Shown one piece after another: positions 46,776-57,990 of a stretch of 64,000 nucleotides of DNA. The notes below the pieces were generated by a model that was given only the letters and a program-made list of their open reading frames with translations, did no database searches and was not told where the DNA came from. Made by a program: the position numbers and the translations under genes. Position 1 is the stretch's first letter; each line of letters starts with the position of its first letter. Origin of the DNA: Hermatobates lingyangjiaoensis (Eukaryota; Arthropoda; Insecta; Hemiptera; Hermatobatidae). The stretch lies in assembly GCA_026182355.1 (NCBI GenBank), contig JAPFBL010000171.1, positions 992,001 to 1,056,000 on the forward strand. Reading direction: 5' to 3'.

Positions 46776-47170
46776 ATAGGTGTGTTATCTAATCGAGATT
46801 CGGTCAAATTTTCTAGGTTCAAAAATTAAACTCTCATTGCCGACGTTTCGATTTTATTTTAAAACCTTTTTCATAGGCTTTTTTTATAGAATTTTTTTAC
46901 TAAGAAAATGAAATTTACATTATTTAAAGGTACAACCAATCTTATTAACCGGACAATACCTTCGACTAAACTGCTAGTATAGTCTAGTCGAAGGTATTGT
47001 CCGGTTAAGATTGTTGTTCCTTTAAATAATGTAAATTTCATTTCCTTAGTCAAAAAATTCTTACTTCTCCCTATGAAAAAGGTTTTAAAATAAAACCGAA
47101 ACGTTGGCAATGAGAGGTTCATTTTTGAACCTAGAAAATTTGACCGTATCCCGAGCGGTGTTTCGTTATT
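46776..47170. repeat. Head-to-head PLE terminal repeats, family H fold-back
   Basis: The left copy in minus orientation (46779-46978) and the right copy in plus orientation (46979-47165) are inverted copies of the 3' region downstream of the endonuclease at 16.75-17.15 kb. Shared blocks: AGTCTAGTCGAAGGTATTGT, CCGGTTAAGATTGTTGTTCC, TTTAAATAATGTAAATTTCA, CTATGAAAAAGGTTTTAAAA, CCGAAACGTTGGCAATGAGA and CTAGAAAATTTGACC. Cores at 46846-46876 (minus) and 47070-47102 (plus). The reading frame at 46871-47200 on the minus strand is a product of this repeat. Confidence 0.85.
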
Positions 47171-48525
47171 ATCAGACTCAATAAATGCAAGTCCCAGCAT
47201 TATTCTTGCCGGCAGTACATTGCAAGATGTTTATTGGACGATTATTTCACCTAAATCGATTACCACTTCTCAAAATTTATTTCAAAACTGATTTCGGCCA
47301 GTGCAACTGTATTAATTTTAAAGGTATATTTAAATATCAAAGGTTATAATATCAATTCTATATTGTATATGTATAGCTTTCAACTTCGTGCAGTTTGAGA
47401 TAGTGATTAGACAAAATTTTATCCAAAAATCAAAACAGGTTAGTAGTGTTAAAGGTAACAAAATATCCAAATTAGCAGTTGATTATTTCCTTTTGATGAA
47501 TATTTTAATAGATAAGTAACAAATTAACATTTAACTAGAAGATAATACAAGATTAATGCAACTCGTTTGCCAAAGGCAATGTCGAGCTGACAACTATCAT
47601 CAAACTAAAACGCAACACTCTGACATAAAACTAATAATTTAGTTACGACTAGAGACCTTATTATTGTACCATCGAGAAGGTTATCATTAGTGAAACGCAT
47701 TTATCTTCGGCACTGCACTAAAGAATGGTTAAGAGAAGATGTGACTGAAAGGTATGCTTCAGATATTCCTGAATCAAGTTGAAGTAAGAAAGATGAAAGA
47801 TAAAAATATTAAACGATAAACTTTTTAGAAGATGAAAGTAAGAAATACACATTCCTAACTCCCAATGAAACCACACTTTTAGTAAAACTGTTCTGGTCTT
47901 TGGAACTCTCTGCTTTTATTCCAACATGGTTTTAAAAATCCAAATAAACTAAGAAATGAAAATACTCTATAAATGAATGGCTTTATAATTCCGGCAATTC
48001 ATTAAGGAGATAAAATCAATGAAATAACAAAGAAGTGTATGTAGTTATTGAGTAGAGACATAAATTTAATTTAGAAAAATTTTGACTTTCTTGAGGAAAA
48101 ATTTATTTATTGAGGCATGTAATTTACAATTGTACAATTCAGTGGTTTTGGTAGAATGTGAAGGCTGCGGTGAATTTCCAGAATTAAATGAACTTCTTCT
48201 AGATTATGACTGACATTCTGACTCTGTTTAGATTTCGCCTTGTAAGACATCATTGACTGATAGTTTAAGAGCAAAACCGATTGATGGCTTATGATAACCA
48301 ATTTAATATTAATTAGTTTTATTATGTTTTGTGATGAAAGTAACTTCAATTTAAACCACAATTTTAGTTTCATTTTACAAAAAAAAATATTTAAGTGTTC
48401 ATGTTTCTTACCAACCTAAAATGAAAAATGTTTGAGCTTCATCGTTGATTGGTCAAAATGTTGAAAACATCAGCAAAAAAGTGGACAAAGCAGAAGCTGC
48501 TGTAATTTTAATCATGACTTAAGTT
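47171..48525. other. AT-rich stretch, no gene seen
   Basis: About 1.3 kb without recognisable features. The minus frame 48107-48373 is Leu/Ile/Lys-rich with no motif. Confidence 0.45.
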
Positions 48526-48605
48526 CTTTCAACCAAAACAAGTGGCCTTCGTCAAATTCAGACTGATACCGATGAAGACAACTTCTTTTGGTTGAGAAAT
48601 ATCAT
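48526..48605. repeat. Decayed family A fold-back
   Basis: TTTCAACCAAAACAAGTGGC then CTTCGTCAAATTC on the left and ACCGATGAAGACAACTTCTT then TTGGTTGAGAAATATC on the right are diverged inverted copies of the family A core. The right first box reads CCGAUGA and GAAA has become GAGAAA, so both cores are broken. Confidence 0.6.
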
Positions 48606-49675
48606 TTTTCTGATTTCATGCTGTTGTTTAAAAGTAAATGTTTATTTCATGTGTCTATTGTGGAATTTTGTTTATGCAAGCAGGAAAATTACAGATAAAG
48701 TTCATATTTTTAAATATTTTGAAAATAATGAATTATTAGAATGATATGCCATCATTTGCAGAAGTTTCTAAATAATTTATCAGTATTTGTATGAGACAGA
48801 CACACTTTTGTTTGGTTTAATTTAGGTCCAATTCTTTTGTTTAGAATTTATTTCACTTTTACAGCATCCCTTCGGTGTTTTCGCAGTCCTTTGAAAAGGG
48901 TGATTTCATAACATACCTCTTTTGGTGAAATGTCAAATAGCGTAAGCACAATATACAACGAAAAGACAGTTTCAAAGGACAGTCAATATAGGAAGAAAAT
49001 TAGGCTAACACTTTTTTTTTTTGAACTGAGAGAATAATTTTAAAGATGTCAAGTAATGATGGTGCTTGGAAATCGATATCTGTTGTTTCAGATAAATTTT
49101 ACTCACTGGCCAATTCGATGTTATTTCTGGTGAGGTTCATTTGTATATTATTCACATGTATTTCGCGGAACACATCCACAGCTGACGAGCTATAACGCAC
49201 AGCTTGTGATACTAATTTGTCAGAAGAATGGATGGATGGAGGCACTCAAATTATCAGGGTACTTCTAGCTACTGATGGAGGTACACTAATCTGCAAAGAT
49301 GAACTTATGATTTGATAGAAACTCACCAATCTGTCAGTCTAAATCCATACGCTAATAGCGACGCATAAATGTGTCAGGCCAGACATAATATTCATGTGGA
49401 ACCACTAATATATCAGAATACATTTATGTATTCATGGAAATCTCAATTCATTGGAACATCTCAAGGTACTCCTCTACAATGATGACGCAGTATTACATCA
49501 CGATGAACCAATATATACATATCTATAATTAATGTGTTAAAACGCATTAGTTGAGATCGCAATGGTCGAGGCACATATAGGTATTGATGGTAACACATTA
49601 ACAGTAATCTGACAATTAAGAACTACAATAATTGCTATTTTAGTATTTAATAACTTACAAATACATTATTACTTT
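48606..49675. other. AT-rich stretch, no gene seen
   Basis: No feature recognised. Confidence 0.45.
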
Positions 49676-50460
49676 ACTATAAGTAAAGTATAGTGATCGT
49701 GAAAAAATTCGATCTCGAGATTTTGACGGAATTACATGTTTTGAGGTCCCAGAAGTCGTTTTATGACGTTTTTACGATGATGTCTGTGTGTGTGTGGGTG
49801 GGTGGGTGGGTGAGTGTGTTAGCATTGCTTGTTACCACGCTACGGTCCAGAATCTTTGATGGATTAAGTTGATATTTTACACAAAAATGGGCCTCATAAA
49901 GACGAAGATCCCTATTGTTTGGGAAGAATTATGCATGATGGAAAAGTCACTTTTTTTGCCAAAAACCGTTTTTTTTTAAACATTTATTTCTCCTAAACTG
50001 ATAACCCTAAAGTTTTGAAATTTTGACATTATCTTTGAGGTTACAAATGGAACAAACGAAAAATACATTCAGAATTTTAAAACAACAGGAAATATTTTTT
50101 TTTCAATAAAATGTACAAATTTTGACTTATAATTCAATCTCAAACCTTGTGAGAGCGATACAAGCCATACTGTTTGACGGACAAGAATGAAACTACGCCT
50201 ATAAATAGAACATTATGTGTAGAATGAGTTGAGATATTTTTTTTCAAAATTACATTCGCTAATGGGGCGTTACAGTACGATTTCTGTTTTCAGAAAATGT
50301 TTTTTTGACGCTAAACGGCTGATTAAAAAATAATGAAAATTTGACCAAAAATGGAACAAAAAATTAGCAATTCATAAAAAAAAAATCATGAAGTTTCAAT
50401 TACGGGAAAGAGCAATAACAATATAAAAACTCTTTGTTTACCCTAGACTAAGAGATCACC
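49676..50460. repeat. Repeat-like region with internal simple repeats
   Basis: Opens with the palindrome ACTTTACTATAAGTAAAGT (about 49673-49691) and has GTGTGTGTGGGTGGGTGGG at 49786-49812. The prose-like alternation of AAAATTTTGA and TTTTTTTT runs, with CGTTTTATGACGTTTTTACG inside, suggests an unclassified dispersed element; its left end resembles the 40-bp repeats at 36921 and 52191. No coding frame. Confidence 0.35.
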
Positions 50461-50652
50461 TGCTATACTTGTCGAATTTTTTGTATTTTTTTACATTGTT
50501 TACATTGACTTAGAAATTTTTTGAGCGAATACACTGAGATAAAATTGATTTTATAAAGGAACAGTTTAAATTGTTTATTGAATTATATGAGATGTAAGAG
50601 GAATAATATTGTGCAGGAAAATGATAACACTCACTCAGAAAAAATTCGTATA

Positions 50653-51569
50653 TACGAGGTGTATAAATAAAGTAGTGAGACTGGCAACGTCGCTTTCGAT
50701 CTGGCAACGCTGGAGACGCGTGGCCTTGAGTAGCGTCAGGTGCACGTGTGATGCGCCTTCAGTATGAATCTGAACTCGCCACAGTCAGTTGTTTGTCCGT
50801 AGCGTTGGTTTTCGTGAAATGGTTTTTTCTTGAGCGTTTTAAAAATGAGTGACCTCAAAGTTGAGCAGCGGTGTTCAATCAAATTTTGCTTCAGACTTGG
50901 ACATAATGCAACCGAAACTTTTGAAATACTTCAGGAGGCCTATGGAGAACGTGTTTTATCAAAGGCACAGGTTTTTCGGTGGTTTAAGGAATTTTCAGAA
51001 GGAAGAGAGTCGATTGATGATGAACCACGAAGCGGAAGGCCTTCAAGTGCAAACACCGATGAAAATGTCAACAGAGTACGGAACCTTGTGCGTTCAGATC
51101 GACGCTTGACAGTCAGAATGATCGGGGAACAGTTGAATTTGAATCACACCTCCATTCATCACATTTTGACCAATGAATTGGAGATGAGAAAAATTTGTGC
51201 GAAAATGGTTCCGAAAATTCCGAAAAGAAAACGAGTTTTTGGCGAGTAAAAACATTCCTGTTGCTCCTCAGCCTCCTTATTCACCAGACTTGAGTCTTTA
51301 TCACTTTTTCCTCTTCCCGAGATTGAAAAATCACCTCAAGGGAACTCATTTCGGGACACTACAAAACATACAAACTACTGTAACCGACCAGCTGAAGGCA
51401 ATTCCAGAATCCGAGTTCCAGCAATGCTACAATGATTGGAAGGACCGTCTCCAGCGCTGTGTGGCTTCCGAAGGGAACTATTTTGAAGGTGAAAATATCA
51501 CATTGTAATTATATTTGAATAGAAAATTTAAAAAAAATCAGTCTCACTACTTTATTTACACACCTCGTA
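50653..51569 (+). mobile_element. mariner-type DNA transposon, internally deleted
   Basis: The element spans 50655-51567 (913 bases) and is flanked by TA on each side, the mariner/Tc1 target. Terminal inverted repeats of about 30 bases: CGAGGTGTATAAATAAAGTA then GTGAGACTG at the left and, inward from the right, CGAGGTGTGTAAATAAAGTA then GTGAGACTG. Full-length mariners are about 1.3 kb, so roughly 400 bases are missing, all from the middle of the transposase gene. With intact ends it could still be moved by a transposase supplied in trans. Confidence 0.93.
50845..51508 (+). pseudogene. mariner transposase, N and C ends joined by a deletion
   Basis: The N-terminal part is intact from ATG at 50845 (MSDLKVEQRCSIKFCFRLG) through LSKAQVFRWFKEFSEGRESI, DDEPRSGRPSSANTDENV, VRSDRRLTVRMIGEQL and MRKICAKMVPK: the paired helix-turn-helix DNA-binding domain with the GRP linker. 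After about residue 119 the sequence jumps, in another frame, to ENEFLASKNIPVAPQPPYSP, DLSLYHFFLFPRLKNHLKG and, near the end, WKDRLQRCVASEGNYFEG. The PPYSPDL motif holds the last Asp of the D,D34D triad; the first two Asp positions lie in the deleted stretch. Joining is out of frame, so no catalytic protein can be made. The N-terminal half alone could at most encode a DNA-binding fragment. Confidence 0.93.
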
Positions 51570-52190
51570 TGTTATTTGACAAAGGGGAAGGAAAATGATC
51601 TTATTAAATACTAAGAAGCTTATTATTATTATTATTTTAAAGATTAAAATTCCCAGTATGATAATTCTATAAAAGACCAAAAATGTAAATGATAATTCAT
51701 AATCTGAATCTTTCTTTTAGAGATTAATAAATGTAATTATCGTACATCTTTAATTAACAAATCACCTTAAAACAACATTTTCTTCGCAGTTAAAGATGTT
51801 TTTCAGAGAAAAAAAGGGTATTTTCCTGTTTTAAATTTAAAAATTTTACTTTAATATTCAATGTAGAAGGATATCAAGTAAACGATGTAAGAAATCTACT
51901 GGCTGTTTGAACGAAAGCCATTCTCTTGTAGGAGAATAAATCGTTTCAAGAAATGTTCACTTTGGTTTTTCAAAAATGTTATTACTGCTGTAGTTATACT
52001 AATTCAATTATTTGCAAATAATAAATTATTTGTGATGTACAAAAATAAGCTTATAAAATGATATGTCCTTCAATCACTATCTGTACTACCTCAGGAATGA
52101 TAGGCTAATAATTATATCCCATTTAGTTGTTTACGTTATGCTTAAATGAGACGTTATGTTTTATATACTCAAGAAATTTGACATTAAGTT
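51570..52190. other. AT-rich stretch, no gene seen
   Basis: Contains (ATT)n at about 51620-51636; otherwise nothing recognised. Confidence 0.45.
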
Positions 52191-52230
52191 ACTTATAGTA
52201 AAGTAGAGTGTAGGCCACTCCAGATTTTTT
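52191..52230. repeat. Dispersed 40-bp repeat, copy 2
   Basis: ACTTATAGTAAAGTAGAGTG continuing TAGGCCACTCCAGATTTTTT; 38 of 40 positions match 36921-36960. Confidence 0.75.
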
Positions 52231-52290
52231 TTGTATAGAGGTCGTTTTATTAGTGGCCCTAAACAATCATAATTTTTCTAACACGTAAAC

Positions 52291-52661
52291 CTTCAGGGCA
52301 CTTTTTTTGTTCAAGCCAATCCCCTAGCGGGTGATAACGTCAGCCGTTTACCGTCTATTTGTTTGATCGGTGATTCTACAGATTCTACAATGGGATTCCT
52401 AAATTTTTCCTAACTCAAGGGCATTTTGAATAGGGATCTTTAACGAGTACTCGAACAGAGATCTTTAGGGAGTACCTGACATCGTACAGGCTTGGGACCG
52501 ACGGCATAACGTCCTCTCCCAGGGACGACGTACTCAGATTTATTCACCCTCCCGCTTGAATAAATCGAGGGCCAGGTGGTGATCGAATCCCGGTCTACCA
52601 GGCCCAGAGGCGAGCACATTAACCTCTGAGCTAACCTGGCCCCTTCAGGATACTTTTGGTG
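52291..52661 (-). repeat. SINE copy S3, minus strand, well-kept tRNA-like head
   Basis: The reverse-complement head has an acceptor-like pairing GGCCAGG with CCTGGCC, an A-box region TAGCTCAGAGGTTAATG and a B box GGATTCGATC. The body shares TTTATTCA, GGACGTTATGCCGTCGGTCC and TGTACGATGTCAGGTACTC with S1. Within the body, GATCTTTA with RGAGTACY occurs twice (52435-52450 and 52460-52477), a small internal duplication. The 3' part has GATTCTACA and CCTAAATTTTT, as in S4. CTTCAGG-centred flanks (about 52291 and 52644) are a possible target duplication. Confidence 0.85.
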
Positions 52662-54232
52662 CACAATTAAAATTACATCCTAGAAAATCTATTATTAATC
52701 GAAAATATAAATTTATATTATGCAAAGCAGGAAATCTTTATTAATTGTTCAATTTTGTACTTTATTATTTTATTTCAAATCTAAAATATACAATTTTATC
52801 TTTTTGTATTATTATTTAACCTTAACTCACTGTATATTTTCCATATAATTTTAAATTAAAATCGCATATTTTTATCTATATACTTATTAATTTCTCTTGC
52901 AGTAGTCAGCATGGTTTTGGCAAATAAATAAAAATGTAATGAAGAGTTTACTTGAAATAGTTATTAGACTTGCAACTGAATGCCCTCACGCTCATCCCAA
53001 GCAGAAACATTTTATAACTGGTAACAAAATTAACTAAATGAATAAAGCATGCAGAGGGGAGTCGCATAAAAAGTTAAAGTTATTTTTCCCTAGCGAAAAC
53101 ACAGTGGACCAATTCAAAACAAATTGAATTTTGTGAAAGGAAGTAATTTTGGTAGAGCAGGTGAGTGGGAAAGGGGTTTAACAATTCAACAACTAAAGGG
53201 GTGTGAGAGGGAAAGTGATCTGCATACGGGGCGAATATAACAGCAGAGGGAGAGAGTTGGGAGAGGTCGGCACCGCTTGATCCGCATTGGGGCACAGGGT
53301 GTGTGAGCACACCGGGCTCACCTGTGTCAGTCAATCCACACCACAAACTAATATGTACATATTATAAATACAACCACCTCTGCTTCCTCATAAATTTGTA
53401 TCACAAATACCACTTTTGCTTCTCATAATAACTCATACCAACATTTGAGCATATAATAAAATGTTACATGAAGTAGACAGTTACAGGGTAGCCAGTGGCT
53501 TGCTTGTTCATTGATGACAGTAATGCAAATATATAATACATATACCAGGCATATAAGTATATACCTGGTACCAGATATACCATGGTATATAAGATAAAAA
53601 TTTCGAATTTAAAATGTGAATTATATAAACAATGATAATAAAAAAAAGCATGAAGCCAGGGTAGCCAGTGGCTTGTATATAATAAACCATTATATTAGAG
53701 GTTTAAAATGAATAATTTTCGAAACAAACTTGAAACTAACTGTGAGATAAAATACGAATGTTCTAAGGTAATATTTTAAAGACACGTTACTTTCATTAAT
53801 GATCTTTTCTGTTGGGTAAATAAATTGAATATTTCAATTTAGAAGTTTTGTTTATTTTAAATATATTTTATTGTGTACATAACTTGAATTGATTTTTTAT
53901 TTATTTATGTCATAAAATAAAGATTTCTTTTTACTTTTAAATGATTTTTATTTTGCTAAATATACTTACTTGAATCATGTTAAGAATCCTATATCGAAAG
54001 CTTGGGCCATATAAGAATCTGTTTCCGTGCCTTAATAACAACAAACAACAATTAAAATTATCCCTGTCAATCATGTTTAGTGAATTTATTCCAATAACCA
54101 TTGTTATAATTTCTGAGTGACACAAAGAGTCACGGATAGTCTAGTATATCAATATTTCACAAAACTGGAAAACAAGAATACGTTAACATGACATACACAT
54201 AGACATACACATACAACATTCAGCTTTCTTAT

Positions 54233-54235
<3 letters not shown>
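52662..54235. other. Mostly AT-rich, one higher-GC patch
   Basis: The patch 53150-53345 is clearly less AT-rich, with a minus frame containing LTDTGEPGVLTHPVPQCGSS; no domain or splice pair was recognised. GGGTAGCCAGTGGCTTG is repeated directly at 53487 and 53660. The stretch 53540-53590 is rich in TATAC/GGTA palindromic words. Confidence 0.4.

Positions 54236-54273
<38 letters not shown>
54236..54273. repeat. (TA)n microsatellite
   Basis: Pure TA repeat directly abutting the start of the PLE fragment that follows. Confidence 0.97.
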
Positions 54274-54277
<4 letters not shown>

Positions 54278-54478
54278 TATATCGTTGGTCAACGCAAAAA
54301 CCTCCCTATTGCTATCCACTCTAATTCCCATGGACTGGATTTTAATCACTGCTTCCGGGTCCAAGTCCTTAATCATATCCCTGTTCAGTCTTCTCGGGTT
54401 ACTTTAAGAGCTTCAGAGGAGGCAATTATCTGTCTTCTCAAAGCTCGCTCTCCTCCTGGCCTCAACTTGTACCGTTAA
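54274..54478 (+). pseudogene. PLE endonuclease C-terminal fragment
   Basis: An open frame that begins right at the end of the (TA)n tract: GQRKNLPIAIHSNSHGLDF, NHCFRVQVLNHI, then RVTLRASEEAIICLLKARSP and PGLNLYR, stop. The ending R...E..I..L.(A/T)..P.GLN is typical of the last part of GIY-YIG endonucleases in retroelements, and the Glu in RASEEAI is a likely metal ligand. The GIY and YIG boxes are missing, so this is 5' truncated at the TA repeat. A family E terminal repeat follows about 240 bases downstream. Confidence 0.7.
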
Positions 54479-54810
54479 TTTAATTTTTTTTTTTAAATTA
54501 TTTTTTATTTTATTTTATTATTTTTTTTTAAATTGTTTATTGCTTCATTTACTATTCTTCTCCTTCTGTTATTTTTATTTGCTTTTATTTGTCCTTTTTA
54601 GTTATTTTTCTCTCTGTAGTTAGTAGCTTACCTAGAGCAGCCGGCAGAGTGCTTGCGTGTTCGTTTGCATTCGGCCTACCACTCAGTTAGCTTCAGCTAC
54701 TCAAAGGGGCTACTTCTACCCGATGACGACGACTGTCGAAATATCGTTGTGAGTCTTTTGTGTGTGTCTTTATTTGTTTTTTCTCTTTCATGTGTTAACT
54801 ATATATATAA
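54479..54810 (+). repeat. PLE 3' region and terminal repeat, family E
   Basis: A T-rich untranslated stretch, then GTTAGCTTCAGCTACTC and the core CCCGATGAC, hairpin GAC-GACT-GTC, GAAATATCGTTGTGAGTC (54720-54741). The first box reads CCGAUGA, one base off CUGAUGA. GTGTGTGTCTTTATTTG follows, as TCTGTGTCTTTCTGTG does in other family E copies. It ends near (TA)n at 54800. Confidence 0.75.
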
Positions 54811-55890
54811 TCAAAACGTGTCAGGAATTGGCCAGTTTCCTTTTTATTTCAAATCTTTCCCTTAATCCTGTATTACAAAAAATATACAAATTTATTTGTC
54901 TTGCTCAGTTTGAGAGGCGAACAGTAACTTTGAAGTTTTAAAGATTGGTTACAGCGCAAGAATCAAATCAAATCATTGGTTACATCGTCCTACCAAAGAA
55001 TAACTCTCTTGAGTCATCGTCTATTCCGACATTCCCCTATTTGCAAAATTTTGTTGAAAATATCGATTCAAGTAAACGCTTTGTTATGATCTATGTTCGT
55101 ATATAATGTTGTATATACATATATATATATATACATTGAGAAAACAATAGTGGTAAACTAAAACGTTTAAGTAAACTAAAGTTTTACAAATTATGAAAAC
55201 AATACCCCACACTCTTTAAACACTATTAAGAGAACAAATATGGAAAATATATTCCAATCCAATCACTTATGATTTTACGATAGGTTCAAGCTTAGATGGG
55301 AGTGTTTCTTTACTGACTTGTAAGGAAGTCACATTTCACTATTCAAGGTACTTAAGTTCTTGTGCTTAAATGTGAAATGACTGAACTCACTATGAGATTT
55401 TGGTCCTTCCAATTAAATCAATTTAATACCAATTTTCATTATTTCTAATGAAAAAATTGAAGGCTTTGTATGCTCATAGCCATATATTATTGATTTGTAT
55501 TTTTGTTTTAGGAAAGTTACTAGTGGATGGCGGATAATATTAATCAGATCTTGCAGTCGCTACCTGTGACGAAGGGTTGACAGCTCTAAGAGCCTCCGCA
55601 TTGACTTCCTGTCTATTCTAATGAAAGTGCATGTGTCAATATACAGTACTCAATAGTTCTAATTTTGAATAATTTAACACTAAGATATCTATCAAGATAT
55701 CTGTTTATATTTAAAGATAATTATGACATCTAAACGAAAAATATATATTCATCGTCAAATACTTTGATAGCATTTATTTAACAATCCCTGTGTATTCAGA
55801 ATCAATCTGCCTTAGATCCAATACAGATCTTACAATTAGTGTAGAATGGTGGAGGAAACCTATTAAAAGTTAGAGGCATCTGAACTTTAA
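54811..55890. other. AT-rich stretch, no gene seen
   Basis: Contains AAATCAAATCA and a short (TA)n at 55118-55132. No coding signal. Confidence 0.45.
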
Positions 55891-56193
55891 CTCTCGTCAT
55901 ATACTCCGACACTGAACCATACATACAAGACAACAATGGTTCTAACGGGACACGGTAGAAATAGGTCATATTTGTACCGATTTAAGCATGTCGATTCGCC
56001 CTACTGTCCCTGCAATGAAGGAGAGCAGACCTTTCAGCACACTGTATTTAGCTGTCCAAACATGAACAATTATAGAGAAAAACTAATAAAAAATATCATC
56101 CTACAAGGAGGAACGTGCCCGGAAAACTTAATCACCAAGTACAACAAAGACTGCTTTGGTTTTATAAACAAACTACTAATCGATGAAATATAA
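55891..56193 (+). pseudogene. C-terminal end of a LINE-type (non-LTR) retrotransposon ORF2
   Basis: The frame opens after a stop at 55888-55890 and reads LSSYTPTLNHTYKTTMVLTG, HGRNRSYLYRF, VDSPYCPCNEGEQTFQHTVF, SCPNMNNYREKLI and ends FINKLLIDEI. The pattern TGHG....YL.RF...SP.C.C....QT..H..F.CP is the conserved zinc-knuckle-like C-terminal motif of Jockey/R1/LOA-group non-LTR elements, downstream of the reverse transcriptase (and RNase H where present). Cys and His ligands C-x-C...H...C are all present. The reverse transcriptase itself is absent, consistent with 5' truncation or decay. It carries no sign of being a host gene. Confidence 0.82.
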
Positions 56194-56571
56194 CTGACAT
56201 ATATGCAGTTCAAATAACACTGCATGAGAAGACCTGTAATCAAATGGGAACAGGTTAACGAAAATAAACTCTCTCATGGTAGGGTTACTACCCGTGAGGA
56301 AAACATAAAAAAAAAAACAATAAACTCTGCAATAGGCCTCAGGAATAGTTCACTGCAACTGAGTGACAATACTTATCACAATAAAAATATTTCATTAGTA
56401 AAACATATACCAAGAATTAACAATTTTCCAGAAAATCTTATACATAGCATAACATGCACAATTCGCCAAACACTAGCATTCAGAAATACTCCACTCACAG
56501 ACAATACACCCTTCGTTAACATACCATACCACATATTGATGACAGCCAATAAAGTAATGTGCAGATAACCA
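56194..56571 (+). pseudogene. Same-frame continuation beyond the LINE end, uncertain
   Basis: Two stops (56191 and 56215) separate the LINE frame from a further 115 codons in the same frame (56224-56568), starting MRRPVIKWEQVNENKLSHGR and ending ILMTANKVMCR. It is Asn/Lys/Thr-rich with no recognised domain. It may be the element's 3' tail read by chance or a lineage-specific extension of ORF2 broken by stops. Confidence 0.3.
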
Positions 56572-57890
56572 TTAAATATAGGAGTGTAATTTACATCAAT
56601 GTATTATCTGAAAAACTGAAAAAGAAGACATTTCATTGAAAATGAACAACATCTTAGTATAATTTATTCAAATCGCCTACAATAATTTGTAAACAAGTAT
56701 ATATCGTTATTTCCTATATGTAGTGTTTGTATTTCATCTTCTTCTCTTCCTTAAATTAATTTGCATTTATTTTAAACCTTATCGTGTAGTAATTTTTTAA
56801 GCCATGTGAGGTGGGGGGGGAGGTTCTTCTCTTCCTTTTGTTTTTGGTTACGTAACCTCCCTGTATTTCCTGACTTTTATGATATTTAAATTGATATAAT
56901 AAATTTTCACCTTATCTCATTTCCTTTTTACATTATATGCAACAAAAAGAAGAGAAACAAAAAGTTCTGTAACTATTTCCGCCAATTAGGTAATAACATT
57001 GTATATTTTGTTTCTTTCGTATTGTTGTTTGTTGTGTTTTTTGTTTCCTTTTCTTGGATATTCTGTAAAAGTATTTTCTCAGATTTACTTGTGTTATTAA
57101 AATTACTGATGATAATAAAATAATATTATAAATACATACATATAAAATTGTATAGTTTGGTTTTCTTTCTTTTTGTTGTACTGCTGCTTATTGTGTTTTT
57201 GTTTTTTGCTATTCGATATTCTGTGTAGATATTTTTCAGGGTTGTTTATAGTATTATTGATTTGTAATACATTTCTTTAGCCTTGAGAATGCAGAACGAT
57301 TTTCTATGAAAGGTTGGATTGAAATAAGATGTTAATTTGGAACAAACCCTCGATAACTAGATTAGTATGACTCAATGAACAAACATATGTGACTGTAAAA
57401 GTAAAGAGTTGCCACGATGAAGATTTAATTTTTATTGTAGTGAATGCAACAAATTTAATCTGAGAATTCAAACATTCGTTCTGCCAAATATGAAGACAAA
57501 GGTATAGCAAGGAAGAGAAGGGATGAAAGTAAAAACAAAGACAAGTCGAAACATTGCAGTACATGGTGATATGCCCTTTATAATTATGTTTAGTATACTC
57601 CTGCAAAATACATATCATAGATTTCTTCAATAAAGACAAATAATACTCTTTATAATCTTTTATTTTGAAAATAGTCAAAAAAATCCTCTAAGATTTTGAT
57701 TTAGCATTGGTTAACTTCAAAGTTCTATATATAAAAAAGCATAACAAAGAAATATATAAACTGTAACTCTAAGACAAAACCTTAAAATTCTATAAAACAT
57801 TTTTTTTAAAAATAATAGTAGAATGTTGTAATTTATAGCAGTGATTCTAATTGCTTATAAAATAGAACAACAGATTTGAATTAGTGCGGA
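56572..57890. other. AT-rich stretch with a diverged tandem duplication
   Basis: 57000-57110 and 57150-57270 are similar (TTTTGTTTCTTT..., TGTTGTTTGTTGTGTTTTTTG versus GTACTGCTGCTTATTGTGTTT, then GATATTCTGT...ATTTTYTCAG). GTGGGGGGGGAGG occurs at 56810. No gene seen; the minus frame at 57304-57678 has no motif. Confidence 0.45.
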
Positions 57891-57892
57891 AT

Positions 57893-57990
57893 TTTTACTT
57901 TGGATACTGGTCTCTTCATCTTTGTTTGGTATGGTGAATTGCAATTAAAAATTTTAGTCACAGAAAGGCCGAAAATGGTAATATTATATT
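57893..57990. repeat. Dispersed repeat, copy 1 (pair with 61095-61190)
   Basis: ACTTTGGATACTGGTCTCTT, TTTGTTTGGTATGGTGAATT and AAAATTTTAGTCACAGAAAG are matched, with about one difference in six, at 61099-61170. Unknown family. Confidence 0.6.
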
